Assembly: GCA_017871115.1 (NCBI GenBank)
Contig: JAFCIZ010000005.1
Coordinates: 2,464,501 to 2,528,500 of the forward strand
Length of the DNA: 64,000 nucleotides
Direction: 5' to 3'
DNA from: Cunninghamella blakesleeana
Lineage: Eukaryota; Mucoromycota; Mucoromycetes; Mucorales; Cunninghamellaceae
In this document: positions 11,130 through 21,619 of the stretch, piece by piece
Numbering within the stretch: position 1 is the stretch's first letter
Layout of the letters: each line of letters starts with the position of its first letter
Program-made: the position numbers and the translations under genes
The notes under the pieces: generated by a model
Database searches by the model: none
Told to the model about the DNA's origin: nothing
Seen by the model: the letters and a program-made list of their open reading frames with translations, nothing else

Positions 11130-12350
11130 TCATACTACAGGATGTGGATAAAAATAGTGAAATGGAGCACGTAATCTTGGTTTTAAAGAATTAGCAATGA
11201 TATATCGATTTTCAAATTGATGTCGAATATTAACTAAGCTCTACATAAATAAAATTAGAATAAAATAAATAGTTTCATAATTAGGTTTATTATTACTATA
11301 TTATTTTATATACTCTTTTATAAAAATTACCCTTTGAATTAATTGTATAAAGTAACCCAACAGAACAGCAACCATTAATCCAGCTTGCATAAAACGAACC
11401 TGGTTATAAGCAACATAGTGGTGACCTGTATAAGGTTATTTTTTAAAGAGTACAACAATCATGAGTAAAGAACAATAATAATAAATAAGAGTTATTGCTT
11501 AAATTTTTTATTTTTATGAATTTACATACGTACCATGAGCAGGATTTGCATCTAAAGCAGTTAAAACACAATAAGTAAACCCGGTATGAAAATAAACGTC
11601 AAACCCAAGCATTAATAAATAAGCACCCGTCATAGAGGAAGCCAAGACATTAAAATGAATACTATAACTAGCTAAAAAAAACCAAAATAAAGTCAAAATA
11701 CATAACAAAATAGCCCTTCCCCAAGCAACTTGGATAGATAATCCGTCCATCCAACCTAAAATCCATAATCCAAAACATAATCCGCCTAATCCGCCTAATA
11801 AAGCAACATGCGCGGCGATTTTATCACAGGAACATACAAATAATCCGCCGAATAAGCCTATAGCAACTACTACTGAAAGATAAAGTGACCATCGATTAAC
11901 TCCGTAGGTGGAAGCTGGTTCAAAATTTATCAACATAACCCAAGTAACAAATCCAAATGTGATAAATCCTATGTTAAATCGTGTTAATGTTCCTGTTGAA
12001 TCGACAATACCTCTTAAAATTAATGCTAACCCTAATAGAAAAAGAATAATTCCTGCAAGAACACCTTGAATAGATAGTTCATATCCATCATCTATATAAA
12101 TATATATATTAGTTTTAGTTCCTTCCCCCTTTTCTCTCTTATTTTTTGGTTTTATTTTTACCTATATCTTCTTTTACATATGTTTTATATAATTACCTAA
12201 AGATATAGCTTGATCATAAAGATATAATACACCAGGTTCATGCTTTGGATAATTGAATGGATTATCGATAGGTGATGCCAATAAAAATAGATTCTGTTGA
12301 TTAATAAATAGTAAAAAACATACAAAATATTGAATTTTAATACAGTACAT
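11130..12350 (-). CDS. Polytopic membrane protein, DUF4203 (TMEM198/TM7SF3-like)
   Basis: Exons 12197-12350, 11534-12091, 11331-11425 and 11130-11240 give 305 aa. The start at 12350 opens a signal-peptide-like segment (MYCIKIQYFVCFLLFI...), followed by a short lumenal part and then about seven hydrophobic helices. Examples are GVLAGIILFLLGLALILRG, a Gly-rich LLGGLGGLCFGLWILGW and ILLCILTLFWFFLASY. The segment SSMTGAYLLMLGFDVYFHTGF is the typical core of fungal DUF4203 proteins. Biochemical function is unknown for fungal members; animal TMEM198 is linked to Wnt receptor phosphorylation. The short basic C-tail (NSLKPRLRAPFHYF) is probably cytosolic. An alternative ATG at about 12500 would need a different phase and was not used. 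Confidence 0.8.
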
Positions 12351-12931
12351 ACTTCATATATAAAAATGAAATTAAAAAAAAATTAAAGAAAGAGTGATCT
12401 TTCTTTCATTCGATTATTTTTTTATATATTTTCTTTTTCTGTGGCACTTTACCATAAATATAAGCTTCATTTTGTGCTTTACGTAGTAATATCATAAATA
12501 ATGGCTGACATTTATCGAATAGGTTGTTTGTTGTGCAAAATAATAATAATAATAAATATAAAAAATAACAAATGTATTATACAAGCCTATAAAAAGATGA
12601 TGGCATTAATAAACATGAATATTGAAAGATATATAGTTAAAATTACATATATACATAAATTTATATAATAATTGATCAATCAGCCTTTTTTTAATATTTC
12701 TTTTCCGTCTTCCTACTTCCTTTTTTCTTTTTCTTATTCTTTTTTTTTTAATGTGTATATAATAAACATATCATATGGTGTAAACAAACATAATCAGCCA
12801 CTAAAATAAACAAAACAATGATCCTCTTATTTACCTTTTTTTTCTTCCATTTTTCTTTTTCCTTTCTTTATTTTGTTCATCATTATTTACTTTTTTATAC
12901 ACATATTAACTAAAATAAGTAATATTAATGT

Positions 12932-12967
<36 letters not shown>

Positions 12968-13033
12968 TACCTTATAAAACAAATATATAAATAAATATAT
13001 AAAATAATTTGAAAACATTGTTTATTTATTTAT
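12351..13033. other. Intergenic, PWWP gene 3' side
   Basis: 683 bp, promoter side of the DUF4203 gene and 3' side of the PWWP gene. It contains a T30 run at 12935-12964. A short possible coding piece on the minus strand near 12463-12505 ends at a GTAAAG donor but does not join the DUF4203 frame, so it may be 5' UTR. No gene is called. Confidence 0.35.
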
Positions 13034-14683
13034 TTATTGATTATACACGTTATCTAATGAAGGCAAGTCCAATAGTGATGTTTTTGCTTCGTAACCTTTA
13101 TTTTGAAGATATGGGTCTATTAATGTTGTTTTCCAATGCCATAATAATTTGTAACATCGTTCCTTTATTCTATATGTTGATTCATCGTTTTCAAATTCAT
13201 ATTTGGCGATATTATATAGTACTTTGTACAATTTTGAATCCTATTGAAAAAAAAAATACTCATTACTTTATTATGTTTGTTATTATTATTATTATTAAAT
13301 AATTACTGTACCTTGAGAAAATCCAATGTCATTGGCCATTGTTCAATTTGCTTTAATATATCATCTATTTTACTATAGTTTGATACCAATATTTCACCCT
13401 ATCAATAAAAAAAGAAAGAAAAAAGAAAGAAAACAGCTTTGGTTAATGGCTTTTATTTTTTATTATTTTTTATTTTTACTATTAAAATAAATAAACAAAA
13501 GCATATATGAATGTATTTTACCTGTATCTTTTTAAAAGCTAAATGTTGAATTGAAATACGCATATAATAAAGGTGATAAAGACTTCTCTCGTAGATAGGT
13601 GATTTTGTGGCCGCTTCTACCAATGATGCTGATAATTGTTTTCGATTCTTTTTACGTTTTTTGTTATTATTATTAAGAGATGATTCTGTAGTAGTTGGCT
13701 ATAATAAATATATACCATATATTAATTATATTGTATTATATATTTTACATCTATCATTATTATTATTATTATTTTACCTGTTTATGATCAGTAATTGGTT
13801 TAGAATTATTTTCATCACCCGTGTCCATACTATCAATGATTCGTTTTTTTCTTGTAGGTTGTATTTTTCTCTTTGGTAATTTCCTTTTTCTATTTTCCTT
13901 TTGAATATCAGCTTCATTTTCTTCATCTTGGACTTCATCAGTTTCTTCTTTATCATCTTCATTATTTTCTAAATTATAATTGACCGATTTATTCTTATCT
14001 CTTAATATCCTTGTTTTGGCATTTGATACTGATACTGAAGAGTTCTTTTTCATTCCAGTTGATTTTTTATTATTATTTTTCTTCCTTTTATCTTTACTGG
14101 ATCGAACCTTTTTTAATTCTTTAAAATAATCGTCTAAAAAGTTAGGTTCCAAAGCTTGTTCAATGGCTTCTCTATGCGCTGCTGTCTTAAATTTATTATT
14201 TTCAAAATCTCTTTTTACTTTTTCAGGATCAAAAGGCCGTAGTTTTGTTCTAGCAAAAAGACCACTATAAAAGAAAAGAGATAAAGTAGAGGGAGGGAGA
14301 GGATCAGCATTTTTTTTTTTTTTTGTTTCATAATATATTATGCAGTACAGATATTCCCAAACTATTGTTTTTTATACTTAATAATGAATAAACTTACTAA
14401 TCTAAAGATCCATAAAAAAATACAACAAACAGTTCATGGGCCTTATGCGGTAACTCTTTTTTTCGTTGAACTTCAGGTGGTAAAGTATTTTCATCCTCAA
14501 TCTAAAGTAAAGATAATAACAATTTGTAAATTTTTTATTTTTATTATTCAGTCAATTTATAAAACAGTTTTATTTAATTATGTTATTATTATTGTTATTC
14601 TAATTTACTCTTGCTGGCCACCATGGAAAACCTTTCAGTTTAGCAAATACAATATCGCCAGGAGATATGTTCTGTTTTAACAT
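13034..14683 (-). CDS. PWWP-domain chromatin protein with C-terminal helical (TFIIS-N/IBD-like) domain
   Basis: Exons 14609-14683, 14398-14501, 13778-14264, 13522-13698, 13312-13398 and 13034-13240 give 378 aa. Residues 5-75 form a PWWP domain: PGDIVFAKLKGFPWWPAR, then ELFVVFFYGSLDYGLF. The family binds methylated histone H3 (K36) and DNA. A long, highly charged Lys/Glu/Asn linker with nuclear-localisation-like KRKLPKRK and RKKR follows. The last ~120 residues are helical. They run from KSPIYERSLYHLYYMRISIQ, through ILKQIEQWPMTLDFLK, to KVLYNIAKYEFENDESTYRI and KLLWHWKTTL. That pattern resembles the LEDGF/HDGF integrase-binding or TFIIS N-terminal fold. The overall plan is therefore HDGF/LEDGF-like; Ioc4 and Pdp proteins are alternatives. 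136 bp upstream of the start lies the stop of the kinase-like gene on the same strand. Confidence 0.82.
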
Positions 14684-14819
14684 TTTAGGATTATAATTAA
14701 TACATAAATAAGCTAAGAGAAAAATAAAATAGATAAAATAGTATAGGAGAAAGAGAAAGTCCCCCACAAAATTTAGATTTTTAAAATAACATACGAAGGC
14801 GGGATTTTAATTCATTCAT

Positions 14820-15758
14820 TCAAAAAAACAATTGTTGAAATTTATTAATAAAATCAAAAATTAAGGATAAACGTCTAGAATAACCTAATAAACCTAATAA
14901 ACTCATCATAGCAAAACTAATCAATACTTTAGGATGAAGAGAGGCTAAAAGTTGGTGGTTTCCATTTGATCTTAATAAACGTAAATACATATTTTTACTA
15001 TTATTTGTTGATAAATTCCCGTTGTTGTTAGATGAATTAACCATGATTTGTTTTTCTTTTTCTTGTTGCTGTTGTTGATATTGGTGATCAAGGTATTGTT
15101 GATAAGTTCCATCTAATAACAGGTGCTTTCTTATTAATTTGCGGTCTTTATCTACAATTAAAGTTAAATGACGACGGCTTTGATTACTGTTATTCTCTTG
15201 TTGAGTATCAAAAAATCCGAAATGGTTTAATCTTTCTAAATAATACCGATGCATAATTAATTGCTGGTTCGATAACTGCCATTCATTTAATTTGGCTGGA
15301 GATAATTGAATAAATAATTGTATCAAAGGATATAGAGTATGCTGTAAAGTATGTAAGGATTGATTAAATAATTCCCATTGTTGATATTTTCTTTTTTCAA
15401 TTGTATTCTTTTTTAATAATGACCATAATCGATGATTTGGTAATAATGGTTTATATCCTAAAAAGGTTCCTTCGATAAAAATAATAGAATAAGTTTTTTG
15501 TTGAATCCAAGATTGAATGGTTTGAACTTGATCTTGTAATGATAATGTATGATCATCTAAGGATAAAATTGTATTTGTTATTTGGTATTCATCTTGTTCT
15601 AATATATGTGATAAAGTATGACATAATGTGCTTTTGCCAATATTAGGAATCCCAGAGATGCCTACTACTATGGGTATTTCTTTTTCTTGTTTATTATAAT
15701 GATCAAGGATATATTCTAAAGAAGCTTTTACTTGCGGTAATAATTGATAACTTGGCAT
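14820..15758 (-). CDS. P-loop kinase-like protein (Tda10/D-glycerate 3-kinase family, divergent)
   Basis: Single exon, 312 aa. Residues 31-43 (VVGISGIPNIGKS) contain a Walker A box. The NTILSLDDHTLSLQDQ and IIFIEGTFLGYKPL blocks correspond to the Asp-rich and EGWxLGY motifs of Tda10/GLYK-like P-loop kinases. NEWQLSNQQLIM resembles the WRxQQE helix of that family. The family phosphorylates small metabolites or is of unknown substrate in yeast. After residue 190 the protein departs from the family. It has a Gln-rich linker, then a hydrophobic stretch near 280-297 (VLISFAMMSLLGLLGYS) followed by RR and an amphipathic end, which could be a tail anchor. The canonical C-terminal lid sequence is not seen, so activity is uncertain. 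Confidence 0.62.
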   Translation of the reverse strand: MPSYQLLPQVKASLEYILDHYNKQEKEIPIVVGISGIPNIGKSTLCHTLSHILEQDEYQITNTILSLDDHTLSLQDQVQTIQSWIQQKTYSIIFIEGTFLGYKPLLPNHRLWSLLKKNTIEKRKYQQWELFNQSLHTLQHTLYPLIQLFIQLSPAKLNEWQLSNQQLIMHRYYLERLNHFGFFDTQQENNSNQSRRHLTLIVDKDRKLIRKHLLLDGTYQQYLDHQYQQQQQEKEKQIMVNSSNNNGNLSTNNSKNMYLRLLRSNGNHQLLASLHPKVLISFAMMSLLGLLGYSRRLSLIFDFINKFQQLFF

Positions 15759-16329
15759 ATTATTATGAAGTATATATATGTATATAATAAATATATATTG
15801 GTAGATTAATATATAAAAAAAAAAGAGCAGTAAAAAAATATATATATAATAAAAAAAAAAGGAAAGAGAGGGAGAGTGGGCGAAAAGTGGAGACCAAAAA
15901 AAAAAAAAGTTTAAAAAATAGAGGAGAAAATTTAAAAGAAAAAAATCATGTGCACTTGGTGTAACATGAAACTATTTATTTAGGAACCCAAGTTCAAATT
16001 TATTATATATATATATATATAAATATATATAAAATGGTATCATCGATAAAATAAAATAAATAAAAGGTGGTGTTTTCATAATATTTATATATATATAATA
16101 ACCCAAATATGTTTATATTAAATTCATTGTCTTTATTACCATATCATACTATATTATTTATTTATATAAAATAAAATAAAAAGATACCAAAAGATAAACT
16201 ATATATATAAAATAAAAATATATAATAATGGTAAATACTAAAATAGTAATTATTACAAACAATAAAAAGAATAAAAAGAATAAAAAGATCTTACCTAAAC
16301 CATTTTTATATATTTATTTATTTTCGCTC
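15759..16329. other. Intergenic, nothing recognised
   Basis: 571 bp of low-complexity AT sequence between same-strand genes. (TA)n runs occur near 16003-16031. It presumably holds the promoter of the kinase-like gene and the 3' UTR of the PX-PB1 gene. No coding or RNA signal was seen. Confidence 0.35.
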
Positions 16330-17793
16330 TCAATGAGCTAAACAAGTTAAGGTGACATGATCCAATCGCCTCCATTTACCATATATAGCAGCCGCTAAAT
16401 CTTTATCTGTAGCAATCAATAGTACTTTTTCGACATTATCCTCTACCCAATGACAATTTTTCCATGATGGTTGTTGATGTTCATTATTATTATTATTATC
16501 CGAATGATGATGATGACTTGAATCTAAAGTAGATAAAGATGAGGTGGAGGAAGAGGTGGAAGGTGGAGAAGTACTAAAAAAAGCAATTTTTTGTGAGCAA
16601 GCCAAATCTATAATGGTATGATGCTGATCGCTAGTTAACCAGGAATCTTTGCTATTTAACGTCAATGTTTTTAAAGCACCTTGTCGATCTGTTGTAGTGA
16701 TGTGATTATAAGCTAATACTAAAGGAATAGGCAATGTTTCATAGCCTTCTAAGATCAATTGTCGATTTAATAATCTTTTTAATATGGTTAAATTTAATTC
16801 ATTTCTTGGGTAGTGAACAGTGATATAAGTTTCCGATCCAATATAAAGTGAAATTGTTAATTCTTTTAATAAGGAGCATGATGAGGATGAAGTAATAGTA
16901 TTAGTGGTAGCACTGGATTGGCTAGGTTTTATGCCATTGGCTTGTTCTTGCTGATGGTAAAAATAAGGTGAAGGTTGTTGCAAGATGATGCTATTATTAT
17001 GATCAAGTTGTGGTGATGTGAATGATGTTGATAAAATCGTTGATTTATGTTTTTTTTTAAGTTGAAGAAAGGACTGGGTTGGACTGGGAGGTAAAGATTT
17101 TGTATAACGGTCTTCATTTTTATTTGTATTATCCTCCTTTATCTCTTCCTCTTTTTCCTTTTCTACTCCTTCCTCCTGTATATTATTGTGGGTAGTATGT
17201 TTTTTAGTATAGTGCTGGATAATAGACAAAGGCGAATGTAAATGAATAGGTCGATAATTTAAAAATTCAAATAAATAAATAGATTGGTGTATTTCGGGTG
17301 GCATGGTAAATAATTTGTATAAATAATCATCCAATTGTTTTTGTCTTTTATTGGCATTAAAAAAGGTGTGCATCACAAGGTAATCAAACAATGTTGAATG
17401 TAAAGTAATGGTCGGAAAAGTGGAAAGTTTTGGAAGTTGTTGTAGAAAAGTTGTTGTTGAGGTGGAGCATGGTGTTGAATCATAATGATGATGATGATGA
17501 TGAATCGTAGGTTGAAATGGGTCTTGTGATAATGGTTGAATTTTATTTCGTCGTTCTTTTTTCGTTTTCTTATTGTTATTTTTTTCTTTTTTTTGTTGCT
17601 GCTTATGAATATATTGGGGAAAATGTTGCTTTAATTGTTTGGATAAATCAATAAAATCTTCATATCTGCGTTGAATACTATAACAAGGTTCTCTAACTGG
17701 TATTATTTGTATACGAAACCATATTTCTTTTCCTTTTTGTTCATATGAGATAACCGATGAGCTATAAATGGATATTTTATTAGTAGAACTCAT
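16330..17793 (-). CDS. PX and PB1 domain scaffold protein (Bem1/NoxR-like, no SH3)
   Basis: Single exon, 487 aa. The N-terminal PX domain (about 8-195) shows IWFRIQIIPVREPCYSIQRRYEDFIDLSKQLKQHFP and, after a Lys/His-rich insertion, KRQKQLDDYLYKLF. The RRYEDF block is the phosphoinositide-binding region. A charged, Ser/Gln-rich middle carries SLPPSPTQS and could be a phosphorylation or SH3-ligand segment. The C-terminal ~180 residues look like a PB1 fold: LTISLYIGSETYITVHYPRN at the start and LLIATDKDLAAAIYG near the end, the latter resembling an OPCA loop. PX plus PB1 occurs in Bem1/Scd2, which organise Cdc42 polarity, and in NADPH-oxidase regulators. Here the SH3 domains are absent, so it may be a partner-binding subunit rather than a full scaffold. 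The start is the first ATG of the frame. Confidence 0.75.
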   Translation of the reverse strand: MSSTNKISIYSSSVISYEQKGKEIWFRIQIIPVREPCYSIQRRYEDFIDLSKQLKQHFPQYIHKQQQKKEKNNNKKTKKERRNKIQPLSQDPFQPTIHHHHHHYDSTPCSTSTTTFLQQLPKLSTFPTITLHSTLFDYLVMHTFFNANKRQKQLDDYLYKLFTMPPEIHQSIYLFEFLNYRPIHLHSPLSIIQHYTKKHTTHNNIQEEGVEKEKEEEIKEDNTNKNEDRYTKSLPPSPTQSFLQLKKKHKSTILSTSFTSPQLDHNNSIILQQPSPYFYHQQEQANGIKPSQSSATTNTITSSSSCSLLKELTISLYIGSETYITVHYPRNELNLTILKRLLNRQLILEGYETLPIPLVLAYNHITTTDRQGALKTLTLNSKDSWLTSDQHHTIIDLACSQKIAFFSTSPPSTSSSTSSLSTLDSSHHHHSDNNNNNEHQQPSWKNCHWVEDNVEKVLLIATDKDLAAAIYGKWRRLDHVTLTCLAH

Positions 17794-18376
17794 TCATGTA
17801 TATGTATTTGTACACGTATATAAAATGGAAAAATAAAAAATAAAAAATAAAAAAAAAGGAAAGAGGAGTAAATAAATAAACGATAATTTATTATTATTAT
17901 TATTATTATTATGGAATGATATATCTATCTTTTTTTTTAATTTTATTTTTAAAAAATAAAATTATTAATAACTCACCTTTTAGTATGTTTTGTTCTTTTA
18001 TATATTGTTGAATTAAAAAAAAAAAAAAGATACCCAAAGGGGCTATAAAAAAATATTGTTTTTTTCATTGTCCTAACATTCCAACGAGCTTTTCTTTTTT
18101 TGCCTTTACATTCCAGTGATCTTTTTTTCTTTTTATATATATATTTTCTCTTAATTTTTTTTCTTGGTTGGTTATATATTAAAGAATTTAAACTCGATAT
18201 TTGATTTAAAACGTTTTAAAATGATATTTTAAGTCTAAATTTTTATTAAATAGGCTATATAAGAAATATAAAATACACATATATACATATATAACTTTAA
18301 ATAAATATAAATATATTCGTTACATTAATTTATATATTCTAGTTTATTTTATTATCATTCTAGTCTTATTTATTTT
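17794..18376. other. Intergenic, nothing recognised
   Basis: 583 bp between the PX-PB1 promoter side and the F-box gene 3' end. AT-rich with T and A runs. No gene-like signal was seen. Confidence 0.35.
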
Positions 18377-19558
18377 TTAAGGGAGTTGCAAGTAATAAAC
18401 ATATTGATCCTTATAATTATTATCATCGTCCTTTTCTTCGTTTAAACTCATTGGGATTGTCCATGTTGATACATTTTCAAGTTGATTTGATGATACTCTA
18501 TATTGTTTTATCCATTGTTGAAGATCATCCCAAGGTATAGCTGAATTTTCATTTTCTGTATCAATTTCAAGAGAAGTTAATTCACGATTTTCAGTAATCC
18601 ATCGAAAGAGGCCAGTTTTACTATTTTGTTCAGCCATTTGTCTTGAATTAATATTTCCATTATTCTCATCGCCACTATTCTCATCTTCGTCTTCTGTATC
18701 TACATCGATCGAATAATAATCTACAATATCAAGTGATTTCAAGTGTTGGTATTTACGAATAAAATAATCAAAACAACCTGTGCCCACTAAAAGAAGAGCC
18801 CCATTAAATTTAAATTCAGATAAAGCAGGATTAGGTACAACTTGCATTTCAATATTATCAATATCCTTTACTACTTTGGTACTTTGTAATATTAATGACA
18901 GGGAAGTTAATAAAGGGCAAACTTGATGGACCCATTCCAAAGTTGATAATTCAAATGGACAAAATATGTATTGTAAATTAAGTTCTAATGTTTTTAGTTT
19001 TGGGAAAATAGGTTGTGTGATGTAGCTATGATCGTTTGGTATTTCCTTCTTTTTTAAGATACAATCCAATTCATTTCCATGACAAGCAAGATGAATCAAC
19101 TGTTTACTTAATACAGGAATCCAATCTTCTCCATTGTCTTCATGATACACAGGCAAAGTTGTCAAATGTTTCCAAACAGGTAAAAAATTATAAAGGTGCT
19201 CATCCGTAAGGTGTGTTCCATCAGCATAATCAAATCGAGTCACCATAGGTGTTAACTCTTGAAGTTCACGTGTTTCTTCAATGGTTAATAAGATACTGTC
19301 TGTATTAAGGATGATTTCTTTCACAAGATATCCATTTGTATCTTCTATATTTTTTGTTGCTGTTGACTTTTTATTTTCCTTTAAACATTCAATAAAACGT
19401 TCACATTGTTTGGTAGAATAGATAATCACGTTGGTATAAATGTTTTTTTTTAATGGTGGTAGCCAGTTTTTACAAGTGGTTAATATTAATGAGGAATCTT
19501 TAGGTGATAGATGAGTTAATATAGCATGTTGAATTTCAAGTGGAAGTTGAGTAGCCAT
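18377..19558 (-). CDS. F-box / LRR-like substrate adaptor
   Basis: Single exon, 393 aa from the ATG at 19558. The frame is open further upstream to 19813, but that extension is low-complexity and the F-box begins exactly at this Met. Residues 4-45 (LPLEIQHAILTHLSPKDSSLILTTCKNWLPPL) match an F-box, which docks Skp1 in SCF ubiquitin ligases. The remainder has irregular leucine-rich segments (LKTLELNLQYIF, LLTSLSLILQST, LKSLDIVDYYSID, LTSLEIDTENENS) typical of fungal F-box-LRR proteins. An acidic insertion (DVDTEDEDENSGDENN) lies near residue 285. The target is unknown. It lies just downstream of CSM3 on the same strand, with 244 bp between. Confidence 0.75.
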   Translation of the reverse strand: MATQLPLEIQHAILTHLSPKDSSLILTTCKNWLPPLKKNIYTNVIIYSTKQCERFIECLKENKKSTATKNIEDTNGYLVKEIILNTDSILLTIEETRELQELTPMVTRFDYADGTHLTDEHLYNFLPVWKHLTTLPVYHEDNGEDWIPVLSKQLIHLACHGNELDCILKKKEIPNDHSYITQPIFPKLKTLELNLQYIFCPFELSTLEWVHQVCPLLTSLSLILQSTKVVKDIDNIEMQVVPNPALSEFKFNGALLLVGTGCFDYFIRKYQHLKSLDIVDYYSIDVDTEDEDENSGDENNGNINSRQMAEQNSKTGLFRWITENRELTSLEIDTENENSAIPWDDLQQWIKQYRVSSNQLENVSTWTIPMSLNEEKDDDNNYKDQYVYYLQLP

Positions 19559-19802
19559 TATATATACACAAAAATAAAGTAGCGTTTTTTTTAAAAAAAA
19601 AAATAAAGGAAAGAAAGGAAACGGAAAGAAAAAAGGAAATGGAAACAAACTGTCGCTTCTCAATTTTTTTTTATTATTTAAATTAGGGACTAATCCTAAT
19701 TTGGTATCAACATGTTGATCATAAAAAACAATATCATCATGTTGCTTTGCAAGATTATTTTTATTTATATTTATATATACATGAAGAGTGTGTAGATCAC
19801 CC

Positions 19803-21446
19803 TTAGTCAGCAAAGAAATCGTCTACTGATAAATGCTTTGATTTAAGTGATACCAAACCAGTAGTATTAAATAAAGCTTCATTGTCATCATCATCATCAT
19901 CATCATTTAAAGTTGATTTCAAAAGTTGGTTATCATTACTACTTGTTTTAGGTCCATTTAAAGTTGTTGATGCTAAAGTTTCGCCATCATTGATATCTTG
20001 ATCACTATTATTATTATTATTACTATTTTGATGTTGTTCATTTTGTTTTGATTGATTAAATATATATTCTTCAATATCATTATTTTCATCATCATCAGAA
20101 TCATTTAATTTATTCCTGGATCGACTTTTATTTATTCGCTGTTGTGAAGATAAAAACATTTCTTCATCATCATCAGAATCCTCTATTATAGTTTTAGGTT
20201 GTTGTTGCTTATGTTGAATAGATTTGATTCGTTGTTGTGAAGGTAAAAACATATCTTCGTCTGAATCATCTGAATTAAATGTTGGTTCTTTATTGATATC
20301 TTGCTGTTTTTGTTGCTGTGTATGTGATGGTGGAGGTGTGCTGATACTTGTTGACGGTGTTGCTTTTTGTATTAATTTATTGAAATATTCTAATTCATCT
20401 ATTTTATTACTATCGTCTTCATTGTCTGATGTGTCATTATCTTCATTATCACTAAATAATTAAATGAAAAATTATATAGAATTTATTTGAATAAAAAACC
20501 CTTTTCAACTACTTTCTCGTTTCTTTTAACTTTTATATTATATATATATATGTATTGTATTATTACCTTTCATTTGCTTTATTTATATTATCTTCATCTT
20601 CTAATGTCATACCGGATAATTCTCCAGTAACATGTTCATGTTGATTATCCTTTTCGTTATTAATAGTATTTTTAAATTTATATTCTTCTCTCCATTGATC
20701 TAGCACATTCTAATATATATACATACATATAAGTATACTTATATTGTCTATTAATTCTGTACTAGTATTACTATATAACATAAAAATTTACCTTGCATTG
20801 TTTATTTGAACAAACTTTTATAGCGCGATCTGAAAAATCCGTAAAATTAAGTCCAGGAAAGAGTTCATTAGCCCATCTTCTATAATAGTGCATCAATTTT
20901 TTAAGATCTTCTGCCTAAATATATATAAATATAATATAATAAAAAAGGCATTCATTAAATTGGTAAGTTTTAAACGCTTTCCAAATTTATTATTATTACT
21001 AAGGACGTTTATTTACTTCATGTCCTTTTCCTTGGAATTTTAACCATGGCGTTTCGCTTCTTAATCGATATATTCCATTTTGTTGTAACATACTATATAG
21101 AAAAGGTGGTAGAAATAAAGTTTTAGAAAATATATCTTTTTTTTTTTACAAAAAAAAAAAAAGTGCATTCTTTCTATCTATTTATATTTATATTTTACAC
21201 ATTGTGATCAAATTTCTTGATAGTTCTTTTTTTCTTTACTGGTGTGTCAGTTAATGTAGTTCCCAGCGGATCATCCATTGTTTCTCGATCTCTTTTACCA
21301 TATACTTCTTCAGGATTAACTGGTACCAACTCGGCCGAACTCGTTGTTGACTTTTGATTAGACTGATTTTTATTATTGTTATTATTTAATTCTTCTTCGG
21401 CAAAAGGATCATAATCGTCTAATAAAATATCATTAAAGTCTTCCAT
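19803..21446 (-). CDS. CSM3: Replication fork protection subunit Csm3/Swi3 (Tipin)
   Basis: Exons 21199-21446, 21017-21092, 20792-20914, 20567-20709 and 19803-20451 give 412 aa. An acidic start (MEDFNDILLDDYDPFAEEEL) leads to the Swi3 domain at about 75-150: TIKKFDHNVMLQQNGIYRLR, then TPWLKFQGKGHE, then LMHYYRRWANELFPGLNFTDF. This is the conserved RLR...FKGKGHE...FYxxWxxxLFP pattern. The partner in other eukaryotes is Tof1/Swi1/Timeless; the complex stabilises stalled forks and supports checkpoint signalling and cohesion. The long C-tail is acidic and Gln/Asn-rich, with two copies of an MFL(P/S)SQQRI(K/N)S box separated by Asp-rich spacers. It is divergent from the AAGAB-like gene with only 173 bp between the starts. 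Confidence 0.88.
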
Positions 21447-21619
21447 ATTTAAAATAAACTTTAAAATATATAATTAGGAAAGAATAGGGGAAAGAAAAAA
21501 AACACGAAACGCCTTTTTTTTATAAAAAATTCAGCGGGAGTTTAATTTGTTTATCCAACTCAAAAAAATTATTAAGCTTTGACATTTTTTTTTACCACTT
21601 TTCTTTTTTTTTTAATATA
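21447..21619. promoter_or_regulatory. Short bidirectional promoter CSM3 / AAGAB-like
   Basis: Only 173 bp separate two divergent start codons, so both promoters and leaders must share it. It contains poly(T) and poly(A) runs and no evident TATA-specific arrangement or recognisable factor site. Confidence 0.5.

Noticed and set aside
19559..19813. N-terminal extension of the F-box ORF
   Set aside because: The extra residues are low-complexity Phe/Pro/Lys sequence overlapping the end of the CSM3 gene. The F-box starts immediately after the ATG at 19558.
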